This document shows, one piece after another, positions 32,704-45,382 of a stretch of DNA of 64,000 nucleotides. A program made the position numbers and the translations under genes. The notes beneath the pieces are model-generated. The model was given only the letters and a program-made list of their open reading frames with translations. It did not search any database and was not told the origin of the DNA. How positions within the stretch are numbered: position 1 is the stretch's first letter; every line of letters begins with the position of its first letter. Origin of the DNA: Rhodopseudomonas palustris (GTDB taxonomy: Bacteria > Pseudomonadota > Alphaproteobacteria > Rhizobiales > Xanthobacteraceae); assembly GCF_003591005.1 (NCBI RefSeq), contig NZ_QYYD01000018.1, positions 1 to 64,000 of the forward strand, read 5' to 3'.

Positions 32704-32793
32704 CGTCATGCCCGGCCTTGTGCCGGGCATCCACGCCTTGCTGAGACAGCCGCAGCAAAGGCGTGGATGGCCGGGACAAGCCCGGCCATGACG
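32704..32793. repeat. Interspersed 90-bp inverted-repeat element, copy 3
   Basis: This shares CGTCATGCCCGG opening and GGGACAAGCCCGGCCATGACGG closing arms and the ATCCACGCC/GGCGTGGAT inner pair with the copies at 2522, 9804 and 51544. It lies in the convergent gap between lpxB and gltA. The gap holds nothing else apart from the terminator at 32856-32884. Confidence 0.87.
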
Positions 32794-32855
32794 GCGTTGT
32801 GCAGAGGCTGGTCACCGTGTGCGTAGTCGCTAATTCTGCGGCAACAACACAAACG

Positions 32856-32884
32856 AAAAGGACCGGCGCCAGGCCGGTCCTTTT
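32856..32884. terminator. Bidirectional factor-independent terminator
   Basis: AAAAGGACCGGC (32856-32867), a 5-base loop and GCCGGTCCTTTT (32873-32884) form a perfect 12-bp stem with A and T runs on both sides. It lies between the convergent genes lpxB (+) and gltA (-), so it can end both transcripts. Confidence 0.9.
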
Positions 32885-32905
32885 GCTGTTTTGCGGTGCT
32901 GAAGA

Positions 32906-34210
<1,305 letters not shown>

Positions 34211-34358
34211 CGTGTGGTCCCCGATGTCGTTGTCGAAACCAGCGGCGACGCACCGAAAATGCGAGCGAGACTGGTTGGCCTAAAAGCACACGCGGAATGC
34301 GTAGCTCATTGCTGTGTGCACCGCAAGGCGGCCCGATTGCGGGCCTCTCCTGCAGCCG

Positions 34359-35780
34359 CTAAGCGGCCTGATCCGCCAGTCGCGACAGGCATTCGTCGCG
34401 CCCCAGCACGGCCAAAACGTCGAAAATCCCGGGCGACGTGGTCCGCCCCGTCAGTGCCACCCGCAGCGGCTGCGCCACGGCGCCGAGCTTCAATCCGGCC
34501 TCCTCGGCGAAGGCGCGCATCGCGGCCTCGGCGGTCGCCGCCGTCCAGGGCGAAACGTTCTCGAGCGCCGCCCGTAAACGCCCGATCAGCGCCCGGGTTT
34601 CTGGAGTGAGCACCGCCTGGGCCTTGGCGTCGATCGCAAGCGGCCGCTCGGCCAGGATGAAGCCGGCATTGTCGAGCAGTTCCAGCAGGGTTTTGGCGCG
34701 CTCCTTCAATCCCGGCATCGCCTGCAGCAACTGGGCCCGGGTGGTATCCGTCAGCCGGGCCGCAATCGCCGGCCCCTGCGGGATGTAGTGCAGCAGGTCT
34801 TCCAGCTGGGTCACGAGGGATTGATCGTCGCTGTGCCGGATGTAGTGGCCGTTGAGGCTCTCCAGCTTGGCGAAATCGAACCGCGCCGCCGAACGGCCAA
34901 TCGACTGCAGGTCGAAGGCGTCGATCATTTCCTGCGTGGTAAAGATTTCCTGATCGCCATGGCTCCAGCCGAGCCGCACCAGATAGTTGCGCAGCGCTGC
35001 CGGCAAGTAGCCCATCGCACGGTACGCGTCGACGCCGAGCGCGCCGTGGCGCTTCGACAGCTTCGAGCCGTCCGGGCCGTGGATCAGCGGGATGTGCGCC
35101 ATCACCGGCAGCTCCCAGCCCATCGCGTCGTAGATCTGCTTCTGCCGCGCGGCGTTGATCAGATGGTCGTCACCGCGGATGACATGGGTGACCTCCATGT
35201 CGTGGTCGTCGACCACGACGGCGAGCATGTAGGTCGGCGTGCCGTCGCCGCGCAGCAGCACCAGGTCGTCGAGGTTCTCGTTCTGCCACGCAACGCGGCC
35301 CTGCACCTGATCCTCGATCACGGTCTCGCCGGTCAGCGGCGCCTTGAGCCGGATGGTCGGCTTGACGCCCTCGGGAGCCTCGGCCGGATCGCGGTCGCGC
35401 CAGCTGCCGTCGTACAGTTTGGAGCGGCCCTCGGCGCGCGCCTTGTCGCGCATCGCGGCGAGCTCCTCGGCGGTCGCGTAGCAGTAATAGGCCTTGCCCG
35501 CGGCCAGCAGCTGCTCGGCGACCTCGCGGTGCCGGGCGGCGCGGGCGAACTGGTAGACGGTGTCGCCATCCCATTCGATGCCGAGCCATTTCAAGCCGTC
35601 CAGGATGGCCTCGATCGCCGGCTGGGTCGAGCGCTGGCGGTCCGTGTCCTCGATTCGCAGCAGCATCTTGCCGCCGTGCTTGCGCGCGTACAGCCAGTTG
35701 AACAGCGCGGTGCGGCCACCGCCGATATGGAGGAAGCCGGTGGGCGAGGGCGCGAAGCGGGTGACGACAGGACGGGTCAT
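34359..35780 (-). CDS. gltX: Glutamyl-tRNA synthetase
   Basis: The 473-residue class I synthetase charges tRNA-Glu. It has the HIGH-type motif in [20 protein letters not shown] and the KMSKS-type motif in [10 protein letters not shown]. The anticodon-binding domain is of the discriminating bacterial form. Window context is notable because glnS lies divergently next to it, so this genome need not rely only on misacylation plus amidation for Gln-tRNA. Start ATG at 35780 matches family length. Confidence 0.97.
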   Translation of the reverse strand: MTRPVVTRFAPSPTGFLHIGGGRTALFNWLYARKHGGKMLLRIEDTDRQRSTQPAIEAILDGLKWLGIEWDGDTVYQFARAARHREVAEQLLAAGKAYYCYATAEELAAMRDKARAEGRSKLYDGSWRDRDPAEAPEGVKPTIRLKAPLTGETVIEDQVQGRVAWQNENLDDLVLLRGDGTPTYMLAVVVDDHDMEVTHVIRGDDHLINAARQKQIYDAMGWELPVMAHIPLIHGPDGSKLSKRHGALGVDAYRAMGYLPAALRNYLVRLGWSHGDQEIFTTQEMIDAFDLQSIGRSAARFDFAKLESLNGHYIRHSDDQSLVTQLEDLLHYIPQGPAIAARLTDTTRAQLLQAMPGLKERAKTLLELLDNAGFILAERPLAIDAKAQAVLTPETRALIGRLRAALENVSPWTAATAEAAMRAFAEEAGLKLGAVAQPLRVALTGRTTSPGIFDVLAVLGRDECLSRLADQAA

Positions 35781-35935
35781 GCGATGCTGGGATTGGAGCG
35801 CGCCGGAGCGGCGCGCAGGGTGTATAGCAGGATCGGCGCATAACTAAAGTGGCCCGCGACCCCCGCGGGGGTTGGCGCGGGCCCCCGGATTTGGCAGATA
35901 CCGGCCCGGGTTCCGATAGGAAGAAAGATCGATTG

Positions 35936-37618
<1,683 letters not shown>

Positions 37619-37686
37619 TAGTTCGCGCCGGCAATGATTGCCGGCGCTCGCGAGCTGCTCCAGTCTGCATGCGCGCCTGATGGGGG

Positions 37687-39993
37687 TTGCGTGCGGTGGA
37701 ACGGGGGCGAGCCAAAGCGAGGACGTGGCCAACGCGGGCTGCGCGTGCAGCCGCGCCTCTGCAGTGGTTATCCTCGGTGTGGCCGGCGGTCGTCGAGCGG
37801 CTCCGGGATTGGGCGCGCGCCGAGGCAGGGCCCGGGAGACTGCTGCCTTATGTGCCGGTCGCGTTCGGCGCCGGGATTGCCCTGTACTTCGCCGCAGACC
37901 ACGAGCCGATTGCGTGGGTCGCGGGCGCCGCGGCCGCCGTGCTCGGCTTTGTCGCCGTGCTGTTGCGACGGACGCGGGCTTTTCCGGCAACGCTGCTGAT
38001 CGCCGCATTCGCGGCGGGCTTTGCCACGGTGGCACTGAAGGCGTCACGCATCGCGCATCCGGTACTCGACAAACCGCTGCCGTCGGTCGCACTGAAAGGC
38101 TTCGTCGAGACGCATGAGGAGCGCGAGCGCAGCGATCGCTTCGTGCTGCGCATCACCGAAATGGATGCAGCCGGCCGCGCGCCGACATTGCGCCGCGTCC
38201 GGGTCTCGGTGCGCAAGGGCGCGGCGCCGGCGGTCGGCAGCTTCGTGGCGTTGAAGGCACGCCTTGGGCCGCCGCTGGCTCCGGTGCGGCCCGGCGCCTA
38301 TGATTTCGGCCGCGATCTGTATTTCCAGGACATCGCCGCGTCCGGCTTCGTGCTCGGCGCCATCACCAGGCTCGAACCGCCGGAGGAGGGCGGCCGGCGG
38401 CTGCGCTACGCGGCGATCATGCAGGGATTGCGCGACTCGATCGACGCGCGGATCCGCGGAACGCTCGCCGGCGATCAGCGCGCCATCGCCACCGCGCTGC
38501 TCACCGGGCGGCGCGACGCGATCACGGCGCCGGTCAACGACGCGATGTTCATCTCAGGGCTCGGCCACGTGCTGTCGATCTCCGGCTATCACATGGCGGT
38601 TGTGGCCGGCGTGGTGTTCTTCGTGGTGCGCGCGCTGCTGGCGCTCGTCCCGACGCTGACGGTGACGTTTCCGATCAAGAAGGTCGCGGCCGCCGCGGCG
38701 CTGGTCGCGGCGGCGTTCTACCTGCTGCTGTCCGGCGCCGAGGTGGCGACCCAGCGCAGCTTCCTAATGACCGCGGTGGTGCTGATCGCCGTGATGGTCG
38801 ACCGCCGCGCCATCACCTTTCGCACGCTGGCGATCGCCGCGCTGATCGTGCTGCTGATCGCGCCGGAAGCGCTGGTGCATCCGAGCTTCCAGATGTCGTT
38901 CGCCGCGACGCTCGGGCTGGTGGCGCTGGTGCAGATCGGGCTGCCGGCGCTGTTCGCGCGCGCTGATAGTTCGGCGACCGCACGCGCGGCGCTGTGGGGT
39001 GGGCGTGAGATCGTGATGCTGACGCTGGCGTCGCTGGTCGCCGGCCTCGCCACCATGTCGTACGCCGCCTATCACTTCCACCGCATCACGCCTTATGGCG
39101 TCGTCGCCAATCTGCTGGCGATGCCCATGGTGACCGCGGTGGTGATGCCGGCGGGACTGCTCGGGCTCGCCGCGATGCCGTTCGGGCTGGACGGCGTGTT
39201 CTGGCGGATCATGGAAATCGGCATCGACTGGATGATCGTGGTGGCGTTGTGGGTGGCGACGCTGCCGGGCGCGGTCGGCCGCATGGCCGCGTTCGGCACC
39301 GGGCCGCTGCTGCTGGCGTCGCTGGGGATCGTGCTGCTCGGGCTGCTGCATACGCCGCTGCGCTACGGCGGCGCGCTCCTGCTTGTTGCGGCAAGCGGCT
39401 GGGCATTGTCGGCACCACAGCCGGATGTTCTGATTGCGAGCGACGGCCGGCAGGTCGCGGTGCGCGGCGCTGACGGGCGGCTGCGGGTGATGCAGAGCGG
39501 TGCCGACGCCTTTCGGACCAAGGAATGGCTTGCGGCCGATGCGGATTCGCGGATGCCGGATGCGCCCTCGCTACGCGACGGCATGTCGTGCGATGCGGAT
39601 GGTTGCGTCGCGGCAGTCGCTGGCGGCGGACTGGTCGCGCTGTCGTTTCGCGCCGATGGGCTGGCGGACGATTGCGCGCGGGCGAGGCTGGTGGTGACTC
39701 TGGCGCAGCCGCCGCCGGACTGCGCGGCGCGGCTGATCGGCGGCGATCAGCTCAAGAGCCAAGGCGCGCTGGCGTTGTGGCAAACCGAGCGGAGGGGACA
39801 AAGCCGCGCCATCGGCTTCGCGATCGAAGCGGTGCGACCGCAGAGCCGCGACAGGCCGTGGTCGCCTGCGCCCGTCGAGGCCGCGGCAGTCGCAGACGCA
39901 CCGGCCACTTCGCCGTCACCCGGCGGATCGCGGCCACGCCCGGCACCAGTCGATGCCACCCCGGCGCCGGCGGATCAGTCGGCCGACGACTGA
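37687..39993 (+). CDS. comEC: ComEC/Rec2 family DNA-uptake channel protein
   Basis: The 768-residue inner-membrane protein has an N-terminal DUF4131-type region, an OB-like soluble segment (about 135-215) and the competence domain with many hydrophobic helices (GHVLSISGYHMAVVAGVVF is the core signature). ComEC transports single-stranded DNA into the cytoplasm during transformation. The C-terminal region lacks the HxHxDH metal site of the metallo-beta-lactamase-like domain present in Bacillus ComEC and ends in a Pro-rich tail. The start is TTG 37687 or GTG 37696. It is convergent with lexA, 3 bases apart. Confidence 0.87.
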   Translation: MRAVERGRAKARTWPTRAARAAAPLQWLSSVWPAVVERLRDWARAEAGPGRLLPYVPVAFGAGIALYFAADHEPIAWVAGAAAAVLGFVAVLLRRTRAFPATLLIAAFAAGFATVALKASRIAHPVLDKPLPSVALKGFVETHEERERSDRFVLRITEMDAAGRAPTLRRVRVSVRKGAAPAVGSFVALKARLGPPLAPVRPGAYDFGRDLYFQDIAASGFVLGAITRLEPPEEGGRRLRYAAIMQGLRDSIDARIRGTLAGDQRAIATALLTGRRDAITAPVNDAMFISGLGHVLSISGYHMAVVAGVVFFVVRALLALVPTLTVTFPIKKVAAAAALVAAAFYLLLSGAEVATQRSFLMTAVVLIAVMVDRRAITFRTLAIAALIVLLIAPEALVHPSFQMSFAATLGLVALVQIGLPALFARADSSATARAALWGGREIVMLTLASLVAGLATMSYAAYHFHRITPYGVVANLLAMPMVTAVVMPAGLLGLAAMPFGLDGVFWRIMEIGIDWMIVVALWVATLPGAVGRMAAFGTGPLLLASLGIVLLGLLHTPLRYGGALLLVAASGWALSAPQPDVLIASDGRQVAVRGADGRLRVMQSGADAFRTKEWLAADADSRMPDAPSLRDGMSCDADGCVAAVAGGGLVALSFRADGLADDCARARLVVTLAQPPPDCAARLIGGDQLKSQGALALWQTERRGQSRAIGFAIEAVRPQSRDRPWSPAPVEAAAVADAPATSPSPGGSRPRPAPVDATPAPADQSADD

Positions 39994-39996
39994 ACC

Positions 39997-40701
39997 TCAG
40001 TACTTGCGATACAGCCCGACCAGCTTGCCCTGGATGCGGACGCGATTGGGCGGCAGGATGCGGACCTCGTAGGCGGCGTTGGCGGGCTCCAGCGCGATCG
40101 AGGCGCCGCGGCGGCGGAAGCGCTTCAGCGTGGCTTCCTCCTCATCGATCAGCGCCACCACGATGTCGCCGGTGTCGGCGCTCTCGTTGCGCTGGATCAG
40201 CGCCATGTCGCCGTCGAGAATGCCGGCCTCGACCATTGAATCGCCGCGCACTTCCAGCGCGTAGTGCTCGCCGGCGCCGAGCATCTCGGGCGGCACGCTG
40301 ATGGTGTGGCTGCGGGTCTGCAGCGCTTCGATCGGCGTACCGGCGGCGATTCGGCCCATCACCGGCACGGCGACGTTGCGGTCGGTCTCGTGTTCGACCG
40401 GCTGCGGGCTGGGCGGGCGGACCTTGCCGAGATTGCCTTCGATCACGCTCGGGGTGAAGCCGCGTCGGCCGCCGGCATTGCCGCCGAGATCCGGCAGCTT
40501 GATCACTTCGATGGCGCGGGCGCGGTTGGGCAGGCGGCGGATGAAGCCGCGCTCTTCCAGAGCGGTGATCAGCCGGTGGATGCCCGATTTGGAGCGCAAA
40601 TCCAGCGCGTCCTTCATCTCGTCGAAGGAGGGCGGAACGCCGGCTTCCTTCAGCCGCTCGTTGATGAACTTCAGGAGCTCAAACTGTTTGCGCGTCAGCA
40701 T
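39997..40701 (-). CDS. lexA: SOS repressor LexA
   Basis: The 234-residue transcriptional repressor is cleaved on RecA activation. The N-terminal winged helix ([40 protein letters not shown]) binds DNA. The C-terminal S24 domain has the Ala-Gly cleavage site in GRIAAGTP, catalytic Ser155 (RGDSMVEAG) and Lys193 (ATLKRF). The linker is longer than in E. coli LexA (202 residues), usual for alphaproteobacteria. A LexA box lies 108 bases upstream, so it is probably autoregulated. moeA is upstream on the same strand, comEC is convergent. Confidence 0.97.
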   Translation of the reverse strand: MLTRKQFELLKFINERLKEAGVPPSFDEMKDALDLRSKSGIHRLITALEERGFIRRLPNRARAIEVIKLPDLGGNAGGRRGFTPSVIEGNLGKVRPPSPQPVEHETDRNVAVPVMGRIAAGTPIEALQTRSHTISVPPEMLGAGEHYALEVRGDSMVEAGILDGDMALIQRNESADTGDIVVALIDEEEATLKRFRRRGASIALEPANAAYEVRILPPNRVRIQGKLVGLYRKY

Positions 40702-40808
40702 CGACCATTCCCCAATCCGGCGACGATCGCCTGCGGTCGTTCATCACGCGAGGACCGCGAACAACGATGACCACATGAATCGAAACAAATCATGAACGAA
40801 CACTATCT

Positions 40809-40823
40809 GTTCGGCTTGTGTTC
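40809..40823 (-). promoter_or_regulatory. LexA box upstream of lexA
   Basis: GTTC-N7-GTTC (40809-40823), an exact alphaproteobacterial LexA consensus, lies in the 161-base gap between moeA and lexA. On the minus strand it falls between candidate elements TTGCGG (about -35) and TAGTGT (about -10), so LexA would block its own promoter. Confidence 0.82.
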
Positions 40824-40862
40824 CGCAACCTCTTAATTGACCGACTGCAAATGCCGCGATGG

Positions 40863-42074
40863 CTACAGCGGCAGCTTAAGGATGTCGCAGGGCGCGCCGG
40901 CCGAAGCGTTCGGCGCGTGCGGCGGGCGAATGATCAGCGCCTGCGCCGCCGACAGCCGTGCCAGCAGGGACGAGTCCTGGCGATCGACCGGAGTCGCCAC
41001 TAGGCGGCCGTCGTCGCCCGCGTGCAGACGCGCCCGCAGATAGTCCTCACGCTGATCGTTGGCGGCCAGCGCCGCGCCGAGCACCGCCGGTTCGCGGCGA
41101 TGCATCACCTCGGTCATGCCCGACAGCGCGCGTAGCAGCGGCACCATGAACAGGAAGGCGCAGACATAGGACGACACCGGATTGCCGGGCAGGCCGATCA
41201 CCCGCATCGGGCCGAGGCTTCCTTGCATCATCGGTTTGCCGGGGCGCATCGCGATCTTCCAGAACGCGATCTGCGTCCCTTCCGATTCCAGCGACTGCTT
41301 GACGAGGTCATGGTCGCCGGCCGAGGCACCGCCGGTGGTGACCAGCAGGTCGACGCCGAGGTCGCGGGCCTTGCGGATCGCCGCCGTGGTCGCCTCGACG
41401 GTGTCGGCGGCGATGCCGAGATCGATCACCTCGGCGCCTTCGCTGCGCGCCAGCGCGCGCAGCGCGTAGCCGTTGGAGTACACGATCTGACCGGGTTGCA
41501 GGCTGCTGCCGGGCATCACCAGCTCGTCGCCGGTGGCGAGCATCGCCACGCGCGGCCGGCGATAAACCGGCAGCGCCGGATGATTCATGCCGGCGGCGAG
41601 CGCGAGGTCGCGGTCGTTCAGCCGACGTCCGGCACGCAGCAGGATTTCGCCTTCGGTGAAGTCGACGCCGGCCGGCCGAATATGGCGGCCCAGCTTGGCA
41701 GCTTCGGTGATCGTCACGTGATCACCATCGCGCACCGTGTCTTCCTGGATCACCACGCTGTCGGCGCCACCGGGGATCACGCCGCCGGTGAAGATGCGCA
41801 GCGCCTCGCCCGGGCCGACGCTGAGCGTCGCCGGCTTGCCGGCCGCAATCTCGCCGATCACGGTGAGCCGCGCCGGCACGGTCGCGACGTCCACGGCGCG
41901 CACTGCATAGCCATCCATCGCCGACATCGGCTGCGGCGGCTGGGTTCGCAGCGCGGCGAGATCGCGCGCCAGCACGCGGCCATGGCTATCCTCGAGCGGG
42001 ACGGATTCGGGAGCGAGGCCCGCGGCGCCGCTCAGCACCGCGGCGAGCGCATCGGCGACCGGCATCAGCGCCAT
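40863..42074 (-). CDS. moeA: Molybdopterin molybdenumtransferase MoeA
   Basis: The 403-residue enzyme inserts molybdate into adenylylated molybdopterin in the last step of molybdenum cofactor synthesis. The start region MPVADALAAVL, the substrate region MSAMDGYAVRA, GGVIPGGADSVVIQED, TTGGASAGDHDLVK and GLPGNPVSSYV are family signatures. The Met at 42074 gives normal length; an upstream frame to 42206 is not conserved. In many alphaproteobacteria moeA directly follows moaC; here 7.8 kb of unrelated genes separates them. Confidence 0.95.
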   Translation of the reverse strand: MALMPVADALAAVLSGAAGLAPESVPLEDSHGRVLARDLAALRTQPPQPMSAMDGYAVRAVDVATVPARLTVIGEIAAGKPATLSVGPGEALRIFTGGVIPGGADSVVIQEDTVRDGDHVTITEAAKLGRHIRPAGVDFTEGEILLRAGRRLNDRDLALAAGMNHPALPVYRRPRVAMLATGDELVMPGSSLQPGQIVYSNGYALRALARSEGAEVIDLGIAADTVEATTAAIRKARDLGVDLLVTTGGASAGDHDLVKQSLESEGTQIAFWKIAMRPGKPMMQGSLGPMRVIGLPGNPVSSYVCAFLFMVPLLRALSGMTEVMHRREPAVLGAALAANDQREDYLRARLHAGDDGRLVATPVDRQDSSLLARLSAAQALIIRPPHAPNASAGAPCDILKLPL

Positions 42075-42283
42075 AGGGCGACCCCGGAGCGGGTGAAGGA
42101 AAGTTGCGGCGCAGGACGGTGCAGGCGGCTCATGCTTCGGCTTTAGGTGGGCCGCGCCGCTTGCGCAAGCTCCGCTACACCGGGGGGCGACTTCGAGCCC
42201 AACCAAATCCTAATTGTCCAAACAGGATCGGCAGCGCTAGGACGGCGTCTCGACGGATCGAGCAGCAGGCCAAAGGGGTGCAG

Positions 42284-42652
42284 ATGGGTGACGATTTTGC
42301 CAAATGGCTGCTGCGCATCGTCGGCGTGATCGGGCTGATCGCGTTCGGCACTGCCTATGCAGTGCGGCACGACTGGAGCAAAGGCTGGATGCCGTCAGCC
42401 AGCCCGGACTACGCGCCGCCGGCCGCGAGTGCGCCGGAGGCCGTTGCCGCTGCGCCTCCGGCTGCGCAGGTCCAGGCTCCGGCGGTGACAGCCACCGCGC
42501 CGGCGGCCGCGCCTCCGGCTGCCGCACTGTCGACGACCGTGACGGAGGCGCCGGCCGTGGTGCGGGCGAGCAGCCCGTGCCAGCCGATCGGCCGTACCGC
42601 GAAAGGCGAATTGGTGTACTCGATGGACTGTCGGTCGCTGCCGGCGCCATAG
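42284..42652 (+). CDS. Small membrane-anchored Pro/Ala-rich protein, function unknown
   Basis: The 122-residue protein begins with a short cytoplasmic stretch (MGDDFAKWL) and one hydrophobic helix (about residues 10-28). An Ala/Pro/Val-rich linker follows, then a C-terminal motif (CQPIGRTAKGELVYSMDC) with two cysteines that could form a disulfide in the periplasm. ATG at 42284 has AAAGGGG upstream. I do not recognise a named family; similar short anchored proteins occur in Bradyrhizobium relatives. It is divergent from moeA and convergent with arr. Confidence 0.6.
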   Translation: MGDDFAKWLLRIVGVIGLIAFGTAYAVRHDWSKGWMPSASPDYAPPAASAPEAVAAAPPAAQVQAPAVTATAPAAAPPAAALSTTVTEAPAVVRASSPCQPIGRTAKGELVYSMDCRSLPAP

Positions 42653-42725
42653 CAGGCAGCCTCGATCAGCAAGTGACTGTGCCTTCCGTCACGCCGGGCA
42701 TCCGCGCCAAACGCCGCATCGTGTA

Positions 42726-43136
42726 TCAGTCGATGATCTCGGCGCCTTCGGCTTTGAGGCGGGACAGGCCTTTTTTCATGTGCTGGATGCGGTCGGCGGA
42801 GTGGGGCTGCCAGTTCGTGACTTCGGCGACGACGCGCAGCGGGTGCTTGGAGCGGTAGGACAGCGTTGGATTGCCGGGAAATTTCTTGTCGGTCACGTTC
42901 GGATCGTCGTCGAATTCGCCGGTCGGCTCGACCACGTAGATGCGCTGCCGGCCGTCCCCGGTCGCGAGTTCGGCGCCCCAGATCGCGGCGTCGAGCGTGG
43001 CGGTGAAATACACCCAGGATAGCGGTGCAACGTCGGTGAAGTTCGACGGATAGCCCACCGCGATCAAATCGCCGGGCGCAAGGTCTGCGCGGGTCCCGTG
43101 AAAGAACTGGCGGACGAACATGGTGGCGGCGGACAT
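42726..43136 (-). CDS. arr: NAD-dependent rifampin ADP-ribosyltransferase
   Basis: The 136-residue protein matches the Arr family along its whole length: RQFFHGTRADLAPGDLI, YFTATLDAAIWGAELA, IYVVEPTGEFDDDPNVTDKK and FPGNPTLSYRS. Arr enzymes transfer ADP-ribose from NAD to the C23 hydroxyl of rifamycins, giving resistance; environmental chromosomal copies may have other natural substrates. Family length is about 140. The start at 43136 has an AGGAG site upstream, and Met at 43121 is a later alternative. It is downstream of a thioesterase gene with a 23-base gap, so probably in an operon with it. Confidence 0.9.
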   Translation of the reverse strand: MSAATMFVRQFFHGTRADLAPGDLIAVGYPSNFTDVAPLSWVYFTATLDAAIWGAELATGDGRQRIYVVEPTGEFDDDPNVTDKKFPGNPTLSYRSKHPLRVVAEVTNWQPHSADRIQHMKKGLSRLKAEGAEIID

Positions 43137-43159
43137 CGGCGGTGCCTCTCCTGCGGTGC

Positions 43160-43630
43160 TTACGCTGGGTCGTCCTTGGCCTGCACCATCACCGGCAGAT
43201 ACACGTCGGCGAATTCCGGGGGGAGGCGGCGGGGGCGACCGCTGGACATCTCGATGCAGACGAGCTGCCAGCGGCCGCGCATCACGGTGGCGCGGTCGCG
43301 CGGGCGGATCAACTGGAAGCGGCGTTCCATCACCAGCCTGCCGTCGCTGCCGTAGATCCACGTGGCGAGCAGCATCTCATCACCAAGATGGCTTGGCAGC
43401 AGATAGTCATATTCGCCGCGGCGGATCGCCATCGCGCGGTCAATGCGCTGCCAGTCGGCGAGCGCGAGGCCGAGCGCTTCGGAATGTGCCCAACCGACGC
43501 TGTCGCACCAGCGCACGTAGACCGAGTTGTTGGTGTGATTGAGGCCGTCGATATCGGTGGAGCCGGGCACCACGGTCAGCGTGAACGGGTTGGGGTAGTC
43601 CCAATCGAAGTCGGTCGCGGCGTCGGTCAT
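43160..43630 (-). CDS. Acyl-CoA thioesterase, hot-dog fold (4HBT/FadM-like)
   Basis: The 156-residue protein shows the 4HBT-type active-site stretch STDIDGLNHTNNSVYVRWCD. In related enzymes the Asp or Asn in this segment activates water to cleave acyl-CoA thioesters. A single hot-dog domain and this length fit YbgC/FadM-like enzymes acting in the cytosol. Substrate chain length cannot be read from the sequence. It lies between arr (downstream) and a HAD hydrolase (29 bases upstream) on the same strand. Confidence 0.8.
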   Translation of the reverse strand: MTDAATDFDWDYPNPFTLTVVPGSTDIDGLNHTNNSVYVRWCDSVGWAHSEALGLALADWQRIDRAMAIRRGEYDYLLPSHLGDEMLLATWIYGSDGRLVMERRFQLIRPRDRATVMRGRWQLVCIEMSSGRPRRLPPEFADVYLPVMVQAKDDPA

Positions 43631-43659
43631 GGCCACTCGTCGGTCATTCGGATGGGCGA

Positions 43660-44286
43660 TCACAGCCCGAGTTGATCAAGCGCCTGCGCGACGTCGGCGC
43701 TGGAACGGACATGCACAGCATGCAGGCCATGCGCGCGCGCGGCGTCGATGTTTTCGGCCAGATCGTCGAAGAACACAATGCGGTCCGGGGAAATGCCGAT
43801 CGCCTTGACGACGTGGTCGTAGGCCTCGGCATTCGGCTTGCGCATACCGATCCGCGACGACAGGAACAGCTCGCGGAAATGCACCAGCAGATGCGCGTAT
43901 TGCTCGGAGAAATGCGCGATGTGCGCATCGTTGGTGTTGGACAGTGCGTACAGCGGCAGATGCTGCGCAGCGCGTGCGAGCAGCGGGCCGATGCCGGGCA
44001 TCTCGCCGATGAAGATCGCGTTCCAGCCGTCGCGCAGCGCGTCGTCGGACAGCTCGAGTCTCAGCACCTGGCGGACCGCCGCAAAGAATTCCGCGTCCGT
44101 GACATGGCCGGTCTCGTAGCGGTGGAAGGTGTCGTTGGCGGCCAGCCGCGCCATCGTGGCGGCCGGATCGCTGCCGAGCTCCACCGCCCAGGCCTTCAGC
44201 GTGCGCGCGAGATCGAAATCAATCACCACGCGGCCGAGATCGAACAACAGCGCGTCGGCCGCGCCGGGGGACAGGGAGGACGTCAT
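43660..44286 (-). CDS. HAD-superfamily hydrolase (subfamily IA)
   Basis: The 208-residue protein begins with the HAD motif I region LLFDLGRVVIDFDLART; the usual DxD is modified to DLG, as in several IA proteins of this type. It has an alpha-helical cap, motif II (ALSNTNDAHI), a Lys in RIGMRKPNAEAYDHV, and motif IV FFDDLAENIDAAR. It resembles YihX-like sugar-phosphate phosphatases. The real substrate is unknown. It is the first gene of a three-gene minus-strand group with the thioesterase and arr. Confidence 0.82.
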   Translation of the reverse strand: MTSSLSPGAADALLFDLGRVVIDFDLARTLKAWAVELGSDPAATMARLAANDTFHRYETGHVTDAEFFAAVRQVLRLELSDDALRDGWNAIFIGEMPGIGPLLARAAQHLPLYALSNTNDAHIAHFSEQYAHLLVHFRELFLSSRIGMRKPNAEAYDHVVKAIGISPDRIVFFDDLAENIDAARAHGLHAVHVRSSADVAQALDQLGL

Positions 44287-44530
44287 CAGACAGGCCTAGC
44301 AGCATTGCGGGACGGTGGCGAGATGCCGACGGAAGTCTAGTATCGTGCAGAAACATTGAGGTTCCACGACAACCGTTTGTTCATGCGTCACTGCCTAGAA
44401 CAGCACAACTGCGCAGCGACGTGCGTCCTCGAAGCGCGACGCACGCGGTGCCGGATCTCTCAGCGGCGATCGCTATGCGCATGGGAAGTCGACCTCTGTT
44501 CGCTGTCTGCCAGTCGCCGGATGGTTTGCG

Positions 44531-45382
44531 ATGCTGAGCGGAGGCGGCCGCGCGGGTGGCAGGAAGAAGGTCGAGGAGGATCATGCCGGCGGCCACGGCT
44601 GGTTCGTGACTTTCGCCGATCTGATGGGCTTGCTCGTCAGCTTCTTCCTTGTGCTGGTGTCGTTCTCCACCCAGGACCTGCACAAGATGCAGATCGTCGC
44701 CGGCTCGATGCGCGACGCGTTCGGCGTGCAGCAGGAGTCGCGCTATTCGGGCGTGATCGAGACCGATGGCGTGCCGGTGCAGGGCAAGGTCCGCAGCAAG
44801 CTGAACGTGGCGCCTGATCAGTCCAGCGCGACGCCGAGCCAGCTCGATGCCGAGGCCGCGGAGCTCGCCTCCCGGACCAAAGCAGAGCGCGACTTCGCCT
44901 TGGCGTCGGCGTCGCTACGCCAGGCGTTGATGGACTCACCGGAGCTCGCCGAACTATCCAAGAACGTCGTGTTCGAGCAAACTCCAACCGGGCTCAATCT
45001 CGAGCTGACCGATCAGGACGGCCGCCCGATGTTTCCGGACGGCTCGGCGACGCCTTACGAGGCGGCGCGGCTGCTGATCGCGCGGCTGGCGGGACCATTG
45101 CGCGCCACCGCGCTGCGGATCTCGATCGTCGGTCACACCGCCACGGTGCCGGTCTCGGCGGGCGACGACTACGATGCGTTCGATCTGTCGACGAGCCGCG
45201 CCAATGCCGTGCGTCAGATTCTAAAGCGCGAGGGCCTCGCGTCAGACAGGGTGATGTCGGTGGCCGGCAAGGGCGACGGCGATCCGCTGTTTCCGGACGC
45301 CCCGACCATTGCTGCCAATCGTCGAGTCACGATCAGCCTGCTCCGCGAAAACCCGCCGCTGCCGGAGGATCTGCGACGCTGA
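44531..45382 (+). CDS. MotB-like protein with OmpA peptidoglycan-binding domain
   Basis: The 283-residue protein has one N-terminal membrane helix preceded by a plug-type sequence, with the proton-carrying Asp at position 30 (FVTFADLMGLLVSFFLVL). A long linker and a C-terminal OmpA/MotB domain (ISIVGHTATVPVS, LSTSRANAVRQIL) follow. MotB is the peptidoglycan-anchored stator subunit of the flagellar motor. No motA or other flagellar gene is in the window, so it is an orphan and may partner with a distant MotA or have another anchoring role. In OmpA-like domains the motif is often GHTD; here it is GHTA. Confidence 0.75.
   Translation: MLSGGGRAGGRKKVEEDHAGGHGWFVTFADLMGLLVSFFLVLVSFSTQDLHKMQIVAGSMRDAFGVQQESRYSGVIETDGVPVQGKVRSKLNVAPDQSSATPSQLDAEAAELASRTKAERDFALASASLRQALMDSPELAELSKNVVFEQTPTGLNLELTDQDGRPMFPDGSATPYEAARLLIARLAGPLRATALRISIVGHTATVPVSAGDDYDAFDLSTSRANAVRQILKREGLASDRVMSVAGKGDGDPLFPDAPTIAANRRVTISLLRENPPLPEDLRR

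Noticed and set aside
44343-44392. LexA-like GTTC pairs upstream of the MotB-like gene
   Set aside because: GTTC repeats occur but the spacing is not 7 bases.
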